A DNA stretch of 49,316 nucleotides from Cryptosporangium minutisporangium (GTDB taxonomy: Bacteria; Actinomycetota; Actinomycetes; Mycobacteriales; Cryptosporangiaceae), in contig NZ_BAAAYN010000054.1 in assembly GCF_039536245.1 (NCBI RefSeq), positions 1 through 49,316 of the forward strand, in the 5' to 3' direction. Under the pieces are notes generated by a model that was given only the letters and a program-made list of their open reading frames with translations, was not told the DNA's origin and did not search any database. Below, piece by piece: positions 7,362 through 16,085 of the stretch. The translations under genes were made by a program, and so were the position numbers. How positions within the stretch are numbered: position 1 is the first letter of the stretch; each line of letters begins with the position of its first letter.

Positions 7362-8357
7362 TTAGAAATTGCCGAAATCGCCGCGGCTGGCGAGGAGGTG
7401 GCGGTACGAGGCGAGCCGCTCCGGCCCGGCATGACCGGCCGCTACCCAGGCGTCCAGCGCGCACCCCTCCTCTGCGGACCGGTGCTCGCAGTTGGCCGGG
7501 CACTCGTCGGCGCCCTCCGCGAGGTCTTCGAAGCCGGCGAGCAGACTCGCCGGTGAGACGTGCGCCAGCCCGAACGACCGGACGCCGGGGGTGTCGATCA
7601 CCCAGCCACCGGCCGGCAGCGCCAGCGCGACCGCCGACGTCGAGGTGTGGCGGCCCTTGCCGACCGCGCTCACCCCGCCGGTCGCGCGGGCCGCGTCCGG
7701 CACCAGGCGATTGACCAACGTGGACTTGCCCACTCCGGAGTGCCCGATCAAGACGGACATCCGTCCGGTGAGCCGCTCGGCGAGAACGGTCGGCTCGGCG
7801 TCCCGACGGGTGGTGACCACCGGCAGATCGAGCGCGGCCCAGTGCTGGCTCAGCTCCTCCGCAGCGCGGGGCGGTGCGAGGTCGCCCTTGGTCAGGCAGA
7901 GCAGCGGCTCGACCCCGGCGTCGAACGCCGCCACCAGGCACCGGTCCACGAAACCGGTCCGCGGCGGCGGGTCGACCAGTGCGGTGACGATCACCAGCTG
8001 GTCGGCGTTGGCCACGATCACGCGTTCGTACGGATCGTCGTCGTCGGCCGTGCGCCGCAGGACGCTGCGCCGCTCGCCGATCCGGACGATCCGCGCCAGC
8101 GCGTCCGGACCGCCGGACACATCGCCCACCAGCGCCACGGTGTCGCCGACCACCACTGATTTACGGCCCAGCTCGCGGGCTCGCATCGCGGTCACGACGG
8201 ACTCGTCGAGCCAGCACGTGTACCGACCGCGGTCCACTGCGATGACCATGCCGTCCCGGGCGTCGGAGTGGCTCGGTCTCGTCCGAGTGCGCGGCTTCGA
8301 ACGACGTCCCGGACGGACCCGGACGTCGTCCTCGTCGAGTTCCCGCCGCGGGCTCAG
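7362..8357 (-). CDS. rsgA: Ribosome small-subunit-dependent GTPase A
   Basis: A circularly permuted GTPase that helps mature the 30S subunit. From the proposed start the protein has 331 residues: a basic N-terminal segment ([23 protein letters not shown]), an OB fold around [15 protein letters not shown], then the GTPase motifs in permuted order: G4 as LTKGDL, P-loop [12 protein letters not shown], switch KGRHTSTS, and G3 [10 protein letters not shown], closing with the zinc-binding CPANCEH...GC. No ATG, GTG or TTG codon lies in frame near aroA's stop. The best fit is a CTG at 8357-8355 that overlaps the aroA stop as CTGA, with GGTGAG six bases upstream. The next ATG, at 8249, would remove 36 residues including the basic tail. 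Translationally coupled to aroA. Confidence 0.93.
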   Translation of the reverse strand: MSPRRELDEDDVRVRPGRRSKPRTRTRPSHSDARDGMVIAVDRGRYTCWLDESVVTAMRARELGRKSVVVGDTVALVGDVSGGPDALARIVRIGERRSVLRRTADDDDPYERVIVANADQLVIVTALVDPPPRTGFVDRCLVAAFDAGVEPLLCLTKGDLAPPRAAEELSQHWAALDLPVVTTRRDAEPTVLAERLTGRMSVLIGHSGVGKSTLVNRLVPDAARATGGVSAVGKGRHTSTSAVALALPAGGWVIDTPGVRSFGLAHVSPASLLAGFEDLAEGADECPANCEHRSAEEGCALDAWVAAGHAGPERLASYRHLLASRGDFGNF

Positions 8358-9667
8358 GGCTGACTCACCAACTCGGTCCAGACCGCCGTGAACGTCGGCA
8401 TGGTCTTCGCGGTCGTGGCGACGTTCTCCACCGCGATGCCGTCGACCGCGAGCCCGAGCAGCGCGCCGGCTTGGGCCATCCGATGGTCGTGGTAGCTGCC
8501 GAACACGCCGCCGTGCAGCGGGCGCGGCTCGATCCGAAGCCCGTCGTCGGTCTCGGTGACGTTTCCGCCCAGCTTGTTCAGCTCGGTCACCAGCGCGGCG
8601 AGGCGGTCGGTCTCGTGGCCGCGGAGGTGCGCGACGCCCCGCAGCCGGGACGGCGTCTCGGCCAGGGCCGCCAGCGCCGCCAGCACCGGGGTCAACTCGC
8701 CGACGTCGTGCAGGTCCGCGTCGAGGCCGATCAGCCGCGGCCCGGCGGCGACGGTCAGCCCCCGGTCGTCCAGAGTGACCACCGCTCCCATCCGAGCGAG
8801 CAGGTCGCGCAGCGCGTCGCCGGCCTGCGTCGTGCGGGTCGGCCAGCCGGTGATCGTCACGGAGCCGCCGGTCACCAGGCCGGCGGCGAGGAACGGTGCG
8901 GCGTTGGAGAGGTCGGGCTCGACGTCCAGGTCGAGCGGCGCGATCGGCCCCGGCTCCACCCGCCACGTGTTCGGCTCGCTGTCGTCGACGCTGACGCCCG
9001 CGTCGCGGAGCATCGTGACGGTCATCTCGATGTGCGGGAGGCTCGGAACCGGCCGCCCACCGTCAGCGCTGTGGTGGACGACCAATCCTTTCTCGTACCG
9101 CGCGCCCGAGAGCAGCAGCCCGGAGACGAACTGCGACGACGCCGACGCGTCGATCGTCACGCTTCCGCCGGGCAGTCCACCGCGTCCGGCCACCGTGAAC
9201 GGCAGCGCCGCCCGGCCGTCGTCCTCGATCTCCGCGCCGAGACCCCGGAGCGCGTCGATCAGGCGTCCCATCGGCCGTTCCCGCGCCCGGCTGTCACCGT
9301 CGAGCGTCACCGGGCCGTCGGCGAGCACCGCGGCCGGTGGCAGGAACCGCATCACGGTGCCGGCGAGGCCGCAGTCCACCGTCGCCGGGCCGCGCAGCGT
9401 TGCCGGGACGATCCGCCAGGACCCGTTCGCGTCGTCCTCCACCCCGACGCCCAGCGCGCGTAGTGCGTCGGCCATCAGCAGGGTGTCGCGGCTGCGGAGC
9501 GGCGCGCGCAGCGTGGACGGTCCGGACGCCAGGGCCGCGAGGAGGAGCGCGCGGTTCGTCACGGACTTCGACCCCGGCATGGTGACCGTGCCGACGACCG
9601 GAGCGGCGGCGCGCGGGGCCGGCCACGGCTGAGCTGGGGTCGATGGGGAGAGCGGGGCGTTCTGCAT
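8354..9667 (-). CDS. aroA: 3-phosphoshikimate 1-carboxyvinyltransferase (EPSP synthase)
   Basis: A 437-residue enzyme joining shikimate 3-phosphate and phosphoenolpyruvate in the aromatic amino-acid pathway; the cytosolic target of glyphosate. Family motifs: the N-terminal [20 protein letters not shown], the PEP-site region [14 protein letters not shown] (actinobacterial variant of the usual GNAGTAMR), [25 protein letters not shown] in place of RAKESDR, and [13 protein letters not shown] near the C-terminus. The ATG at 9667 gives the family length; the open frame beyond it has no similarity. It overlaps rsgA and is divergent from the SRAP gene 82 bases away, an order shared with mycobacteria. 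Confidence 0.96.
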   Translation of the reverse strand: MQNAPLSPSTPAQPWPAPRAAAPVVGTVTMPGSKSVTNRALLLAALASGPSTLRAPLRSRDTLLMADALRALGVGVEDDANGSWRIVPATLRGPATVDCGLAGTVMRFLPPAAVLADGPVTLDGDSRARERPMGRLIDALRGLGAEIEDDGRAALPFTVAGRGGLPGGSVTIDASASSQFVSGLLLSGARYEKGLVVHHSADGGRPVPSLPHIEMTVTMLRDAGVSVDDSEPNTWRVEPGPIAPLDLDVEPDLSNAAPFLAAGLVTGGSVTITGWPTRTTQAGDALRDLLARMGAVVTLDDRGLTVAAGPRLIGLDADLHDVGELTPVLAALAALAETPSRLRGVAHLRGHETDRLAALVTELNKLGGNVTETDDGLRIEPRPLHGGVFGSYHDHRMAQAGALLGLAVDGIAVENVATTAKTMPTFTAVWTELVSQP

Positions 9668-9749
9668 GGATGTCAGTCTGCCGGTTGGGCTGCCGGGATG
9701 TGGGAGCGGTCGACCGAGAATGTCGGGGGTCGTCAGTAGCCTTGCGGCC

Positions 9750-10466
9750 ATGTGCGGTCGGTATGCCTCCACCCGAAGCGCGGACGATCTGGTGGCCGAG
9801 TTCGACGCGATCGGGCCAGAGTTCGACGAGCCACTGCGGCCTGACTACAACGTGGCCCCGACGACCCAGGTGCCGGTCGTCCGGGTGTCCGCGTCCCGGG
9901 GCGGCCGGGTCGTGGATTCGCTGCGCTGGGGTCTGGTGCCGTCGTGGTCCAGTGACCTCTCGGTCGGCGCCCGGATGATCAACGCCCGCGCCGAGTCGGT
10001 CGCGACCAAGCCCGCGTTCCGGTCGGCGTTCGCGCGGCGCCGGTGCCTGGTGCCCGCCGACGGTTGGTACGAGTGGTCCGCGCGGCCGGACGGTCCGGGT
10101 AAGCAGGCCTGGTACCTCACCAGGGAGGACGGAGGGTCCTGCGTCTTCGCCGGGCTCTGGGAGGTCTGGGGTTCCGGCGACGAGAAGGTCGCGACCTGCT
10201 CGATCGTGACCACCGATGCGCTCGCACCGCTGACCGAGGTGCATCACCGGATGCCGTTGTTGCTGCCGCGCGAACGGTGGGCGGAGTGGCTCGGTGAGTC
10301 CCCGGTGGACGCCGACGCCCTGCTCGCTCCGCCGTCGCCGGAGTGGCTGGCCGGAATGGAGCTGCGTCCGGTCGGGTCCGCGGTCGGCAACGTCCGGAAC
10401 AACGGCCCGCAGCTACAGGCGGCGGTCGACCGGTCGACCCCGGTACCGCTCGACACGTTGTTCTGA
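9750..10466 (+). CDS. SOS-response-associated peptidase (SRAP/HMCES family)
   Basis: A 238-residue single-domain protein that shields abasic sites in single-stranded DNA by forming a covalent thiazolidine link through Cys2. The catalytic set is visible: Cys2 right after the initiator (MCGRYAST), Asn34 in DYNVAPT, Glu in DGWYEW and His in [10 protein letters not shown]. The ATG at 9750 must be the start because Cys2 has to become the N-terminus after Met removal. The sequence TAGCCT lies just upstream and no Shine-Dalgarno site is seen, so the mRNA is probably leaderless. It is divergent from aroA. The family is often linked to DNA-damage response genes; here it is near the sigR stress locus. 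Confidence 0.95.
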   Translation: MCGRYASTRSADDLVAEFDAIGPEFDEPLRPDYNVAPTTQVPVVRVSASRGGRVVDSLRWGLVPSWSSDLSVGARMINARAESVATKPAFRSAFARRRCLVPADGWYEWSARPDGPGKQAWYLTREDGGSCVFAGLWEVWGSGDEKVATCSIVTTDALAPLTEVHHRMPLLLPRERWAEWLGESPVDADALLAPPSPEWLAGMELRPVGSAVGNVRNNGPQLQAAVDRSTPVPLDTLF

Positions 10467-10726
10467 GACCGGGCGATCCGAAGTTTTCCGCCCGCCCGGC
10501 GAAACCCCGTAACGACCCCTTCCCCGCCTCGTTGTCTGTGTCGTAGCGAGTGAACTCCTTTCGACCGGCGCCTGCTGAGGTCGCCCTCGGCGGAGGCCGG
10601 AGATCGAAACGAGTTCAACACGGCCCGTGGCACACGGTTTACTGCTGGCGCTTCCGCCGGGGGTGGCGCCCGTGTCACGGGGACACCGGTACAGGCACGC
10701 ACCCGTGCAGGAAGGAGAGCAGACAC

Positions 10727-11149
10727 GTGACTCGGGCCAGGCTGCCGAGGCCACACGAGGTGCTCGCGGCGAGCCGCGATCCCCGGTTGCTGGCGGCGAG
10801 GGCGGCGCGACCGGCCGACCCGACGTGGCGCACGCGCGGACGCTGTCGGACCGTCGACCCGGAGACGTTCTTCCCGCTCCCCACCGAACCGGCGGATCCG
10901 GCGCTCAGCTTCTGCCACTCCTGTGACGTCCAGGCAGATTGCCTCGCGGCCGCGCTCAACGCCGGCGACTGCGAAGGGGTCTGGGGTGGCACGACGCCCC
11001 GGGAACGACGCGCCATGCTGGTGGCATGGCGGAATCGGACCGGAGTGGCCGGCGCACCGACATCGTTCACGGCCGCGACCAGCGCACGCGCCCGGGCGGA
11101 ACGGGCGGAGCGCGCGGAACGCGCGGACAGCGCGCGGCACGACCACTGA
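10727..11149 (+). CDS. WhiB-family iron-sulfur transcription factor
   Basis: A 140-residue WhiB-like protein. The four cluster ligands are Cys40, Cys63, Cys66 and Cys72 (spacing C-x22-C-x2-C-x5-C), followed by the tryptophan turn EGVWGG and the basic TTPRERRAML helix that contacts DNA or sigma region 4. The C-terminal 40 residues are an Ala/Arg/Glu repeat with RAERAERAERADSARH. The GTG at 10727 is preceded by GGAG at a normal spacing; the frame is open further upstream without similarity. It differs from the shorter WhiB1 at 28772 in having a longer N-terminus. A hairpin follows at 11151-11183. Its regulon cannot be told. Confidence 0.92.
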   Translation: MTRARLPRPHEVLAASRDPRLLAARAARPADPTWRTRGRCRTVDPETFFPLPTEPADPALSFCHSCDVQADCLAAALNAGDCEGVWGGTTPRERRAMLVAWRNRTGVAGAPTSFTAATSARARAERAERAERADSARHDH

Positions 11150-11150
11150 T

Positions 11151-11183
11151 CCCGGAGGAGCCCGCCGGGGGGCTCCCTCCGGG
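11151..11183 (+). terminator. Hairpin downstream of whiB-like gene
   Basis: CCCGGAGGAGCC at 11151-11162 pairs with GGCTCCCTCCGGG at 11171-11183 with one bulge. It starts two bases after the whiB-family stop codon. No U-tract follows. Likely terminator or attenuator before the hydrolase gene. Confidence 0.6.
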
Positions 11184-11220
11184 TGATCGGGGTATCGAGA
11201 CCCGACGCGGACCGGCCCGG

Positions 11221-11811
11221 GTGCGGATCGACGCCCCGTCCGGTCGATTCCACTCCCTGCTGGTCCTCGGCCACGGCGCGGGTGGCGACGTGGACGCGCC
11301 CGATCTGACGGCGGTGACGGATGCGGTGGTCGCGGCCGGCGTCGCGGTCGCTCGCGTGACCCAGCCCTACCGGGTGGCCGGCCGACGGGCACCGGCTCCC
11401 GCCAATCACCTGGACGAAGCGTGGCTGGACGTCGTCCGCGCGCTGCGGCCGCTCGTTCCGGAGCTGCCGCTACTGGTCGGCGGTCGGTCCAGCGGCGCCC
11501 GGGTGGCCTGCCGCACCGCAGCCGAGCTGGACGCCGCGGCGGTGGTGGCGCTGGCGTTCCCGACGCATCCGCCCGGCAAGCCGGACCGTACCCGGGTGGA
11601 CGAGCTTCCCACCGACCGGCCGACGCTGGTCCTCAACGGCGACCGTGACGCGTTCGGCGTCCCCCCGATCGTCGGAGAGATGACGTTGCACGTGCTCCCC
11701 GGCGCGGACCACACCCTGAAGAAGGCCGCGGGCACCGCGGCGGGACTCGTCCTCGCGTGGTTCCGCACGCACGGCTGGGCGGCGTCCGAGGGGAGCAGTC
11801 GGGAGGCCTAG
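11221..11811 (+). CDS. Alpha/beta hydrolase family protein (KANL3/Tex30-like)
   Basis: A 196-residue alpha/beta hydrolase of the dienelactone-hydrolase-like group. Visible features: the oxyanion strand VLGHGAGGDVDAPDL near residues 16-30, the nucleophile elbow GGRSSGARVACRTAA (Ser in G-x-S-x-G replaced by GRSSG), the acid loop LVLNGDRDAFG and the final His in LPGADHTLKK. The substrate is unknown. The GTG at 11221 is the first start after the hairpin; an ATG at 11026 would overlap the WhiB gene by 124 bases and is less likely. The stop overlaps that of the convergent ybaK gene by four bases. Confidence 0.85.
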   Translation: MRIDAPSGRFHSLLVLGHGAGGDVDAPDLTAVTDAVVAAGVAVARVTQPYRVAGRRAPAPANHLDEAWLDVVRALRPLVPELPLLVGGRSSGARVACRTAAELDAAAVVALAFPTHPPGKPDRTRVDELPTDRPTLVLNGDRDAFGVPPIVGEMTLHVLPGADHTLKKAAGTAAGLVLAWFRTHGWAASEGSSREA

Positions 11812-12290
11812 CTGGCGGCGGCGATCGGGGCGACGGTCGCGCCGGTGAGACGGACCAGGTCGGCGGGGGAGAGCTCCACCTCGAGACCCCGGCGGCCGGC
11901 GGACACGAACACCGTCGGGTGCTTCTCCGCGCTGGCGTCCACGACCGTGGGCAGCCGCTTGCGCTGCCCGAGCGGGCTGATGCCGCCTCGGACGTACCCG
12001 GTCGTCCGCTCGGCCAGCGTGGGGTCGGCCATCGCTGCCCGCTTCTTGCCGACCGCCGCGGCGAGCCCCTTCAGGTCCAGGCCCCCGGTGACCGGCACCA
12101 CCGCGACGTGCAGCGCACCGTCCACCTGGGCGACGAGCGTCTTGAACACACGCTCCGGTGGGACGCCGAGCGCCTCCGCCGCTTCCAGCCCGTACGACCC
12201 CGCCGCCGGATCGTGGTCGTACTCGTGCACGGTGAAGTCGGCGCGTGCTTTTGTCAGTGCCTGTGTCGCGGGGGTCCCTCGGCCTGCCAT
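11808..12290 (-). CDS. ybaK: Cys-tRNA(Pro) deacylase
   Basis: A 160-residue trans-editing enzyme that hydrolyses Cys-tRNA made in error by prolyl-tRNA synthetase. The YbaK fold is clear: N-terminal HEYDHDPAAGSYGLEAAEALGVPPERVFKTLVAQVDG, the catalytic-lysine region LKGLAAAVGKKRAAMADP and the strand GYVRGGISPLGQRKRLPTVVDASA, which is diagnostic for YbaK/EbsC. Start ATG at 12290 gives the usual length. It is on its own, convergent with the hydrolase and divergent from sigR. Confidence 0.94.
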   Translation of the reverse strand: MAGRGTPATQALTKARADFTVHEYDHDPAAGSYGLEAAEALGVPPERVFKTLVAQVDGALHVAVVPVTGGLDLKGLAAAVGKKRAAMADPTLAERTTGYVRGGISPLGQRKRLPTVVDASAEKHPTVFVSAGRRGLEVELSPADLVRLTGATVAPIAAAS

Positions 12291-12625
12291 GCGGGCGATC
12301 GTAGGTCGCCCGACGTCCGCTGGAACATTCGCCCGGAGCGCGGTGTTGTCCGGGCGTGTGGGATGAGTGGACCGTAGGGGATCAGAAGGCGACCAAGGGT
12401 ATGTCCCGGGTCGTAACGGGTAGTTCCTGGACCGCCGACCGGCGCACCGGGGCGGTGGTGGCTCCGGAACGGTCGGTGCCGACCGTGGTGCTCGGCGATC
12501 TGTCCGACCCGAAGGCGGTGGAGTTCAGGCCGTCGACCAGCCAGGATACGTATTCGCTCGACGCCGTCGTTACGGTGAGCGGTGATGCGGGTTACGGCGC
12601 CGGAGGCGTGATCGACCTATCCTCT

Positions 12626-13405
12626 ATGACGAGCCCGGTATCGGCGCTCCGGTCGGGTTCGGTCCCGACGCCCATCCATCCGGGAGAAGACTTGCCCACA
12701 GCCCCCCAGCCTGACGGCGTGACCGGCGCGCAGCCGGACGTCGACCCAGAGCCTGGCACGGACGCCGCTGACGAGGTGGTACCGGCCGAGGCCGCGCCAC
12801 CCGTCGCCGAGGCAGGCGAGACGGTGGCTGAGCGCAACGCCCGGTTCGAGCGCGACGCGCTGCCCTACCTCGACCAGCTCTACGCCGCGGCACTCCGGAT
12901 GACGCGTAACCCGGCCGATGCCGAGGACCTCGTCCAAGAGGCGTTCGTCAAGGCGTATGCGGCGTTCCACCAGTTCCAGGCCGGCACCAACCTCAAGGCC
13001 TGGCTCTACCGCATCCTCACGAACACCTTCATCAACAACTACCGCAAGCGTCAGCGGCAGCCGCAGCAGAGTCCGACCGAGCAGATCGAGGACTGGCAGC
13101 TCGCCGCGGCGGAGTCGCACTCCTCGTCGGGCCTGCGCTCGGCGGAGGTCGAGGCGCTGGACCGGCTGCCGGACTCCGACGTGAAGGACGCGCTGCAGGC
13201 GCTGCCGGAAGAGTTCCGCCTCGCCGTGTACCTGGCGGACGTGGAAGGCTTCTCCTACAAGGAGATCGCCGACATCATGGGTACGCCGATCGGCACCGTG
13301 ATGTCGCGGCTGCACCGCGGGCGACGTAACCTGCGGCGTCAGCTGGAGCAGTACGCGCTGGACCGGGGAATCGTCCGCGCCGCACCCGAGGGGGTGTCGT
13401 CGTGA
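12626..13405 (+). CDS. sigR: ECF sigma factor, SigR/SigH (thiol-oxidative stress) type
   Basis: The product, 259 residues from the chosen ATG, directs RNA polymerase to thioredoxin-type stress promoters when its anti-sigma factor is oxidised. Region 2 starts near residue 76 ([33 protein letters not shown]) with [22 protein letters not shown]; region 4 has [53 protein letters not shown]. The start is uncertain: a GTG at 12608 is preceded by GGAGG only one base away, and a GTG at 12824 would give a 193-residue form closer to usual length. The open frame extends back to 12356. Streptomyces SigR exists in long, unstable and short forms, so alternative starts may be real. It overlaps rsrA as GTGA. 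Confidence 0.93.
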   Translation: MTSPVSALRSGSVPTPIHPGEDLPTAPQPDGVTGAQPDVDPEPGTDAADEVVPAEAAPPVAEAGETVAERNARFERDALPYLDQLYAAALRMTRNPADAEDLVQEAFVKAYAAFHQFQAGTNLKAWLYRILTNTFINNYRKRQRQPQQSPTEQIEDWQLAAAESHSSSGLRSAEVEALDRLPDSDVKDALQALPEEFRLAVYLADVEGFSYKEIADIMGTPIGTVMSRLHRGRRNLRRQLEQYALDRGIVRAAPEGVSS

Positions 13406-13722
13406 GCTGTGGTGGACCACACGAGGTCGATTGCGCCGAGGTGCTGGCCGAGGTATGGCTGTACCTCGACGCGGAGACCGATGGGCCGAGCCGGGAGAAG
13501 ATCGCCGAGCACCTGGACGAGTGCGGGCCGTGCCTGCGCGAGTTCGGCATCGAGCAGGAGGTCAAGGCGCTGGTGGCACGCTGCTGCGGCGGCGAGGTCG
13601 CGCCGGACAGCCTGCGGCGGCGACTGATCACCACGATCCGCCAGGCGGTGGTGACGTCCGACGACGGCACGCGCACCGCCGTCTACCAGGAGACGACCGT
13701 CGAGGTCCGACGAGAAGCCTAG
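13402..13722 (+). CDS. rsrA: Zinc-binding redox-sensitive anti-sigma factor
   Basis: A 106-residue ZAS-family anti-sigma factor holding the SigR-type factor inactive until disulfide stress releases zinc. The ligands fall at the positions known from Streptomyces RsrA: Cys11, His37, Cys41 and Cys44 in the H-x3-C-x2-C motif HLDECGPC. Cys3, Cys61 and Cys62 are further cysteines. The GTG start at 13402 overlaps the sigma stop codon by four bases, ensuring coupled synthesis. A terminator follows at 13752-13779. The pairing makes the identity of both genes secure. Confidence 0.95.
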   Translation: MSCGGPHEVDCAEVLAEVWLYLDAETDGPSREKIAEHLDECGPCLREFGIEQEVKALVARCCGGEVAPDSLRRRLITTIRQAVVTSDDGTRTAVYQETTVEVRREA

Positions 13723-13751
13723 GCGCTTCGCCCGGCCGAACAGTCGGATGC

Positions 13752-13779
13752 CGCACCCGCCGGTCGCCCGGCGGGTGCG
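13752..13779. terminator. Terminator between rsrA and bL37
   Basis: A perfect 12-bp stem (13752-13763 with 13768-13779) around TCGC, followed on the plus strand by TCCGTTTCC. It lies 30 bases past the rsrA stop and 40 bases past the end of the convergent bL37 gene, so it may serve both. Confidence 0.75.
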
Positions 13780-13818
13780 TCCGTTTCCGGACGGCCCAGC
13801 GGCTGGGTCAGCCGTGGG

Positions 13819-13893
13819 TCAGCTGTTGGGGCGACGACCGTGGTTCGCCTTCTTGTTCTTCCGGGCCTTCTTCTTACGAGCGCGCCGAGCCAT
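13819..13893 (-). CDS. 50S ribosomal protein bL37
   Basis: A 24-residue, extremely basic protein (MARRARKKKARKNKK, ending NHGRRPNS). It matches by recall the actinobacteria-specific ribosomal protein bL37 seen in mycobacterial 70S structures, which has the same length, Arg/Lys density and NHGKRPN-type C-terminus. The start ATG at 13893 has AAGGAGG at the right distance, which supports translation of so short a frame. It lies between rsrA and the biotinyl carrier, as in mycobacteria. Easy to miss because of its size. Confidence 0.9.
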   Translation of the reverse strand: MARRARKKKARKNKKANHGRRPNS

Positions 13894-13988
13894 GCCGGCC
13901 TCCTTCCGTTGACGTTGCTCCCCAGCATGTCACGATGAGCGGGACCCGGGTCGTCCGGGACCGGCCCGCTAAGCGGAGGGGGAGCGCC

Positions 13989-14201
13989 GTGGAGGAGATC
14001 CGCGCCGACATGGTGGCGAACGTCGCTCAGATCGTGGTGGCACCCGGGGACACGGTCGCGGGCGGTGACACGCTCGTGGTGCTGGAATCCATGAAGATGG
14101 AGATCCCGGTCCTCACCGAGGATGGCGGGACGGTCGACCAACTCGCGGTGCACGAGGGCGACGTGATCCAGCAGGGCGACCTGATCGCGGTGATCAGCTG
14201 A
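13989..14201 (+). CDS. Biotin/lipoyl attachment domain protein, TB7.3-like
   Basis: A 70-residue single biotinyl domain. The modified lysine lies in LESMKMEIPV, the second M of E-S-M-K-M being the usual context; the flanking turn TVAGGDTLVV and C-terminal VHEGDVIQQGDLIAVIS are typical. It would be biotinylated by BirA and serve as a carboxyl carrier, or have another role, since small free-standing forms such as mycobacterial TB7.3 are only loosely assigned to acyl-CoA carboxylases. The GTG at 13989 follows a GGAGGGGGAG site. It stands beside the sigR-rsrA locus as in mycobacteria and, here, also beside the biotin-synthesis genes. Confidence 0.92.
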   Translation: MEEIRADMVANVAQIVVAPGDTVAGGDTLVVLESMKMEIPVLTEDGGTVDQLAVHEGDVIQQGDLIAVIS

Positions 14202-14235
14202 GCGGTGATCGGCCGAGGTCGGACCGTGCTGACGG

Positions 14236-14424
14236 TCAGGCCGTGCTGTGCGTCGAGCCGTGCCGGGAGCACCGGGCCGACCAGCCGACCGGAGTCACCT
14301 GGACGACCATGCGCCGGCGGCAGGCCGGGCAGTACCGCGGCGGTTCGAGCGCGAGAGCCCGGACGCACCCGGCATGATCGCCGCCGCCGAGGAGTTCGCC
14401 GCAGCGCGCGCAGTAGTCGTTCAC
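14236..14424 (-). CDS. bsaP: Biotin synthase auxiliary protein
   Basis: A 62-residue cysteine-rich protein: C5-A-R-C8, C20, then [29 protein letters not shown], giving six or seven Cys in two zinc-ribbon-like knuckles. The pattern EPPRYC-x2-C-x3-MVVQV-x4-GW-x2-RCSRHG is that of BsaP, the small iron-sulfur partner that mycobacterial BioB needs for activity. Co-location with bioB, one gene away, supports the call. It ends the minus-strand bio cluster, 16 bases after the GNAT gene. Identification is from motif recall; no search was done. Confidence 0.85.
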   Translation of the reverse strand: MNDYCARCGELLGGGDHAGCVRALALEPPRYCPACRRRMVVQVTPVGWSARCSRHGSTHSTA

Positions 14425-14440
14425 AGCGTCCCCGTAGTCG

Positions 14441-14962
14441 TTACAGCGTTTTGGTGTAGGCGAGCAGCTCGACGTCGGGCATGGGAGCCCAATCCAGTTG
14501 CGGGGTCCGCTCGAAGCCGAAGCGGTCGTAGAGGCGCTGCGCTCTGGTCATCTGCGTCTTGGTCGAGAGGACGACGCTGTGCGCGCCGTTCCGGGCCGCC
14601 AGATCGAGGCACTCTCTGACCAGGCGGGCACCGACGCCACGTCCGCGGTGAGCGGGCGCGACCGCGAGCATCCGGAACTCGGCCTGGCCCTCGTGGGACA
14701 GCTCCGCGTAGGGCGAACCGGGAAGGCAGAACGTCACCGTTCCGAGCAACCGACCCTGCTCGTCGACGGCGACGAGAAGATCGCAGTGGTTGGCCCGGTG
14801 CTCGGCGTCGCGCAGCTCTTCCGCGTAACCGGAATCGTTGGCCAGCAGGCCATCGGCCGCGTAAGCGTCGAACGTGAGCTCACCGATCTCCGCGTACTCG
14901 GCGGGGAGCGCCGTGCGGATGGTGATCACGCCGACGGGCGGCGGGTGGGACGACGTTGTCAC
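14441..14962 (-). CDS. GNAT-family N-acetyltransferase
   Basis: A 173-residue acetyltransferase. The acetyl-CoA pyrophosphate loop is [19 protein letters not shown] (Q/R-x-x-G-x-G/A), with [17 protein letters not shown] at the start and [16 protein letters not shown] at the end. The substrate is unknown. It is sandwiched between bioB and bsaP with small gaps (16 and 46 bases), so it is part of the bio transcription unit. A role in biotin metabolism is only suggested by position. Confidence 0.88.
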   Translation of the reverse strand: MTTSSHPPPVGVITIRTALPAEYAEIGELTFDAYAADGLLANDSGYAEELRDAEHRANHCDLLVAVDEQGRLLGTVTFCLPGSPYAELSHEGQAEFRMLAVAPAHRGRGVGARLVRECLDLAARNGAHSVVLSTKTQMTRAQRLYDRFGFERTPQLDWAPMPDVELLAYTKTL

Positions 14963-15008
14963 AACGCTTGTGTACCAGACATCCGGGACCGGGCCGGAGG
15001 ACTGACCG

Positions 15009-16034
15009 TCACAAAGTCGCCGAGAGAGCCTTGATCGGCATCTTCAAGTCGGCCAACATGGCGAGATCTTCGGTGGCCGGGCGCCCGAGCGTCGTGAGGT
15101 AGTTGCCGACGATCACCGCGTTGATTCCGCCCAGCACGCCGCGTTCGGCCAGGTCACCGAGGGTGATTTCACGCCCACCGGCGAACCGCAGGATGGCGCG
15201 GGGCAGCGCGAGGCGGAACGTCGCGACCGTGCGCAGTGCCTCGTTGGCCGGCATCACCGGCTGATCGCCGAACGGCGTCCCCGGGCGGGGGTTGAGGAAG
15301 TTCATCGGAACTTCGTCCGGCTCGAGCTCGGCGAGCTGCGCGGCGAACTCCGCGCGCTGCGCTCGCGTCTCACCCATGCCGACGATGCCGCCGCAGCACA
15401 CCTCCATGCCGGCGTCCCGGACCATCGTGAGCGTGCTCCACCGCTCTTCCCAGCTGTGGGTGGTGACGACCGTCGGGAAGTAGGAACGCGCGGTCTCGAG
15501 GTTGTGGTTGTAGCGGTGGACGCCCATCTGGACGAGTTCGTCGACCTGCTCCTGAGTGAGCATGCCGAGCGAGGCGGCGACGTTGATGTCGACGGCGTCC
15601 TTGATCGCCGCGACACCGGCGCGCATCTGGGACATCAGCCGGGCGTCCGGCCCGCGGACTGCGGCGACGATGCAGAACTCGGTCGCACCGGTGGCGGCCG
15701 TCTGCTTCGCCGCCTCGACCAGCGACGGGATGTCGAGCCACGCGCTGCGTACCGGGGAGGTGAAGAGCCCGGACTGGGAACAGAAGTGACAGTCCTCCGG
15801 GCAGCCGCCGGTTTTCAGCGACACGATGCCCTCGACCTCGACCTCCGGACCGCACCAGCGCATCCGTACGTCGTGGGCGAGCGAGAGCAGTTCGTCCAAG
15901 CGGTCGTCGGGGAGCTCGAGGCACGCGAGCGCCTGCGCTTGCGTCAGGCCGCGGCCCTCGTCGAGTACCTGCGCCCGTGCGGTCTGGAGGATGTCCTCCT
16001 GGATACCGGTGGGTGCGGCGGCGGTCGCGGTCAT
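15009..16034 (-). CDS. bioB: Biotin synthase
   Basis: A 341-residue radical-SAM enzyme that inserts sulfur into dethiobiotin to make biotin. The [4Fe-4S] ligands are Cys78, Cys82 and Cys85 in [14 protein letters not shown]; the sacrificial [2Fe-2S] cluster ligands are supplied by Cys in [10 protein letters not shown] and [40 protein letters not shown] and the C-terminal [15 protein letters not shown] are family-typical. The usual length is 320-350. It lies 51 bases after bioD and 46 bases before the GNAT gene. Actinobacterial BioB needs BsaP, which is encoded just downstream. Confidence 0.97.
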   Translation of the reverse strand: MTATAAAPTGIQEDILQTARAQVLDEGRGLTQAQALACLELPDDRLDELLSLAHDVRMRWCGPEVEVEGIVSLKTGGCPEDCHFCSQSGLFTSPVRSAWLDIPSLVEAAKQTAATGATEFCIVAAVRGPDARLMSQMRAGVAAIKDAVDINVAASLGMLTQEQVDELVQMGVHRYNHNLETARSYFPTVVTTHSWEERWSTLTMVRDAGMEVCCGGIVGMGETRAQRAEFAAQLAELEPDEVPMNFLNPRPGTPFGDQPVMPANEALRTVATFRLALPRAILRFAGGREITLGDLAERGVLGGINAVIVGNYLTTLGRPATEDLAMLADLKMPIKALSATL

Positions 16035-16085
16035 CGGTTGACCTTCTTCCTGGTCCAGGGCCCGCTGCTCCGGGGGAGCGCGGGC

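Noticed and set aside
12543-12573. SigR-type autoregulatory promoter (GGAAT-N18-GTT) upstream of sigR
   Set aside because: The nearest match, GGATAC-N19-GTT, deviates too much from the consensus to be claimed.
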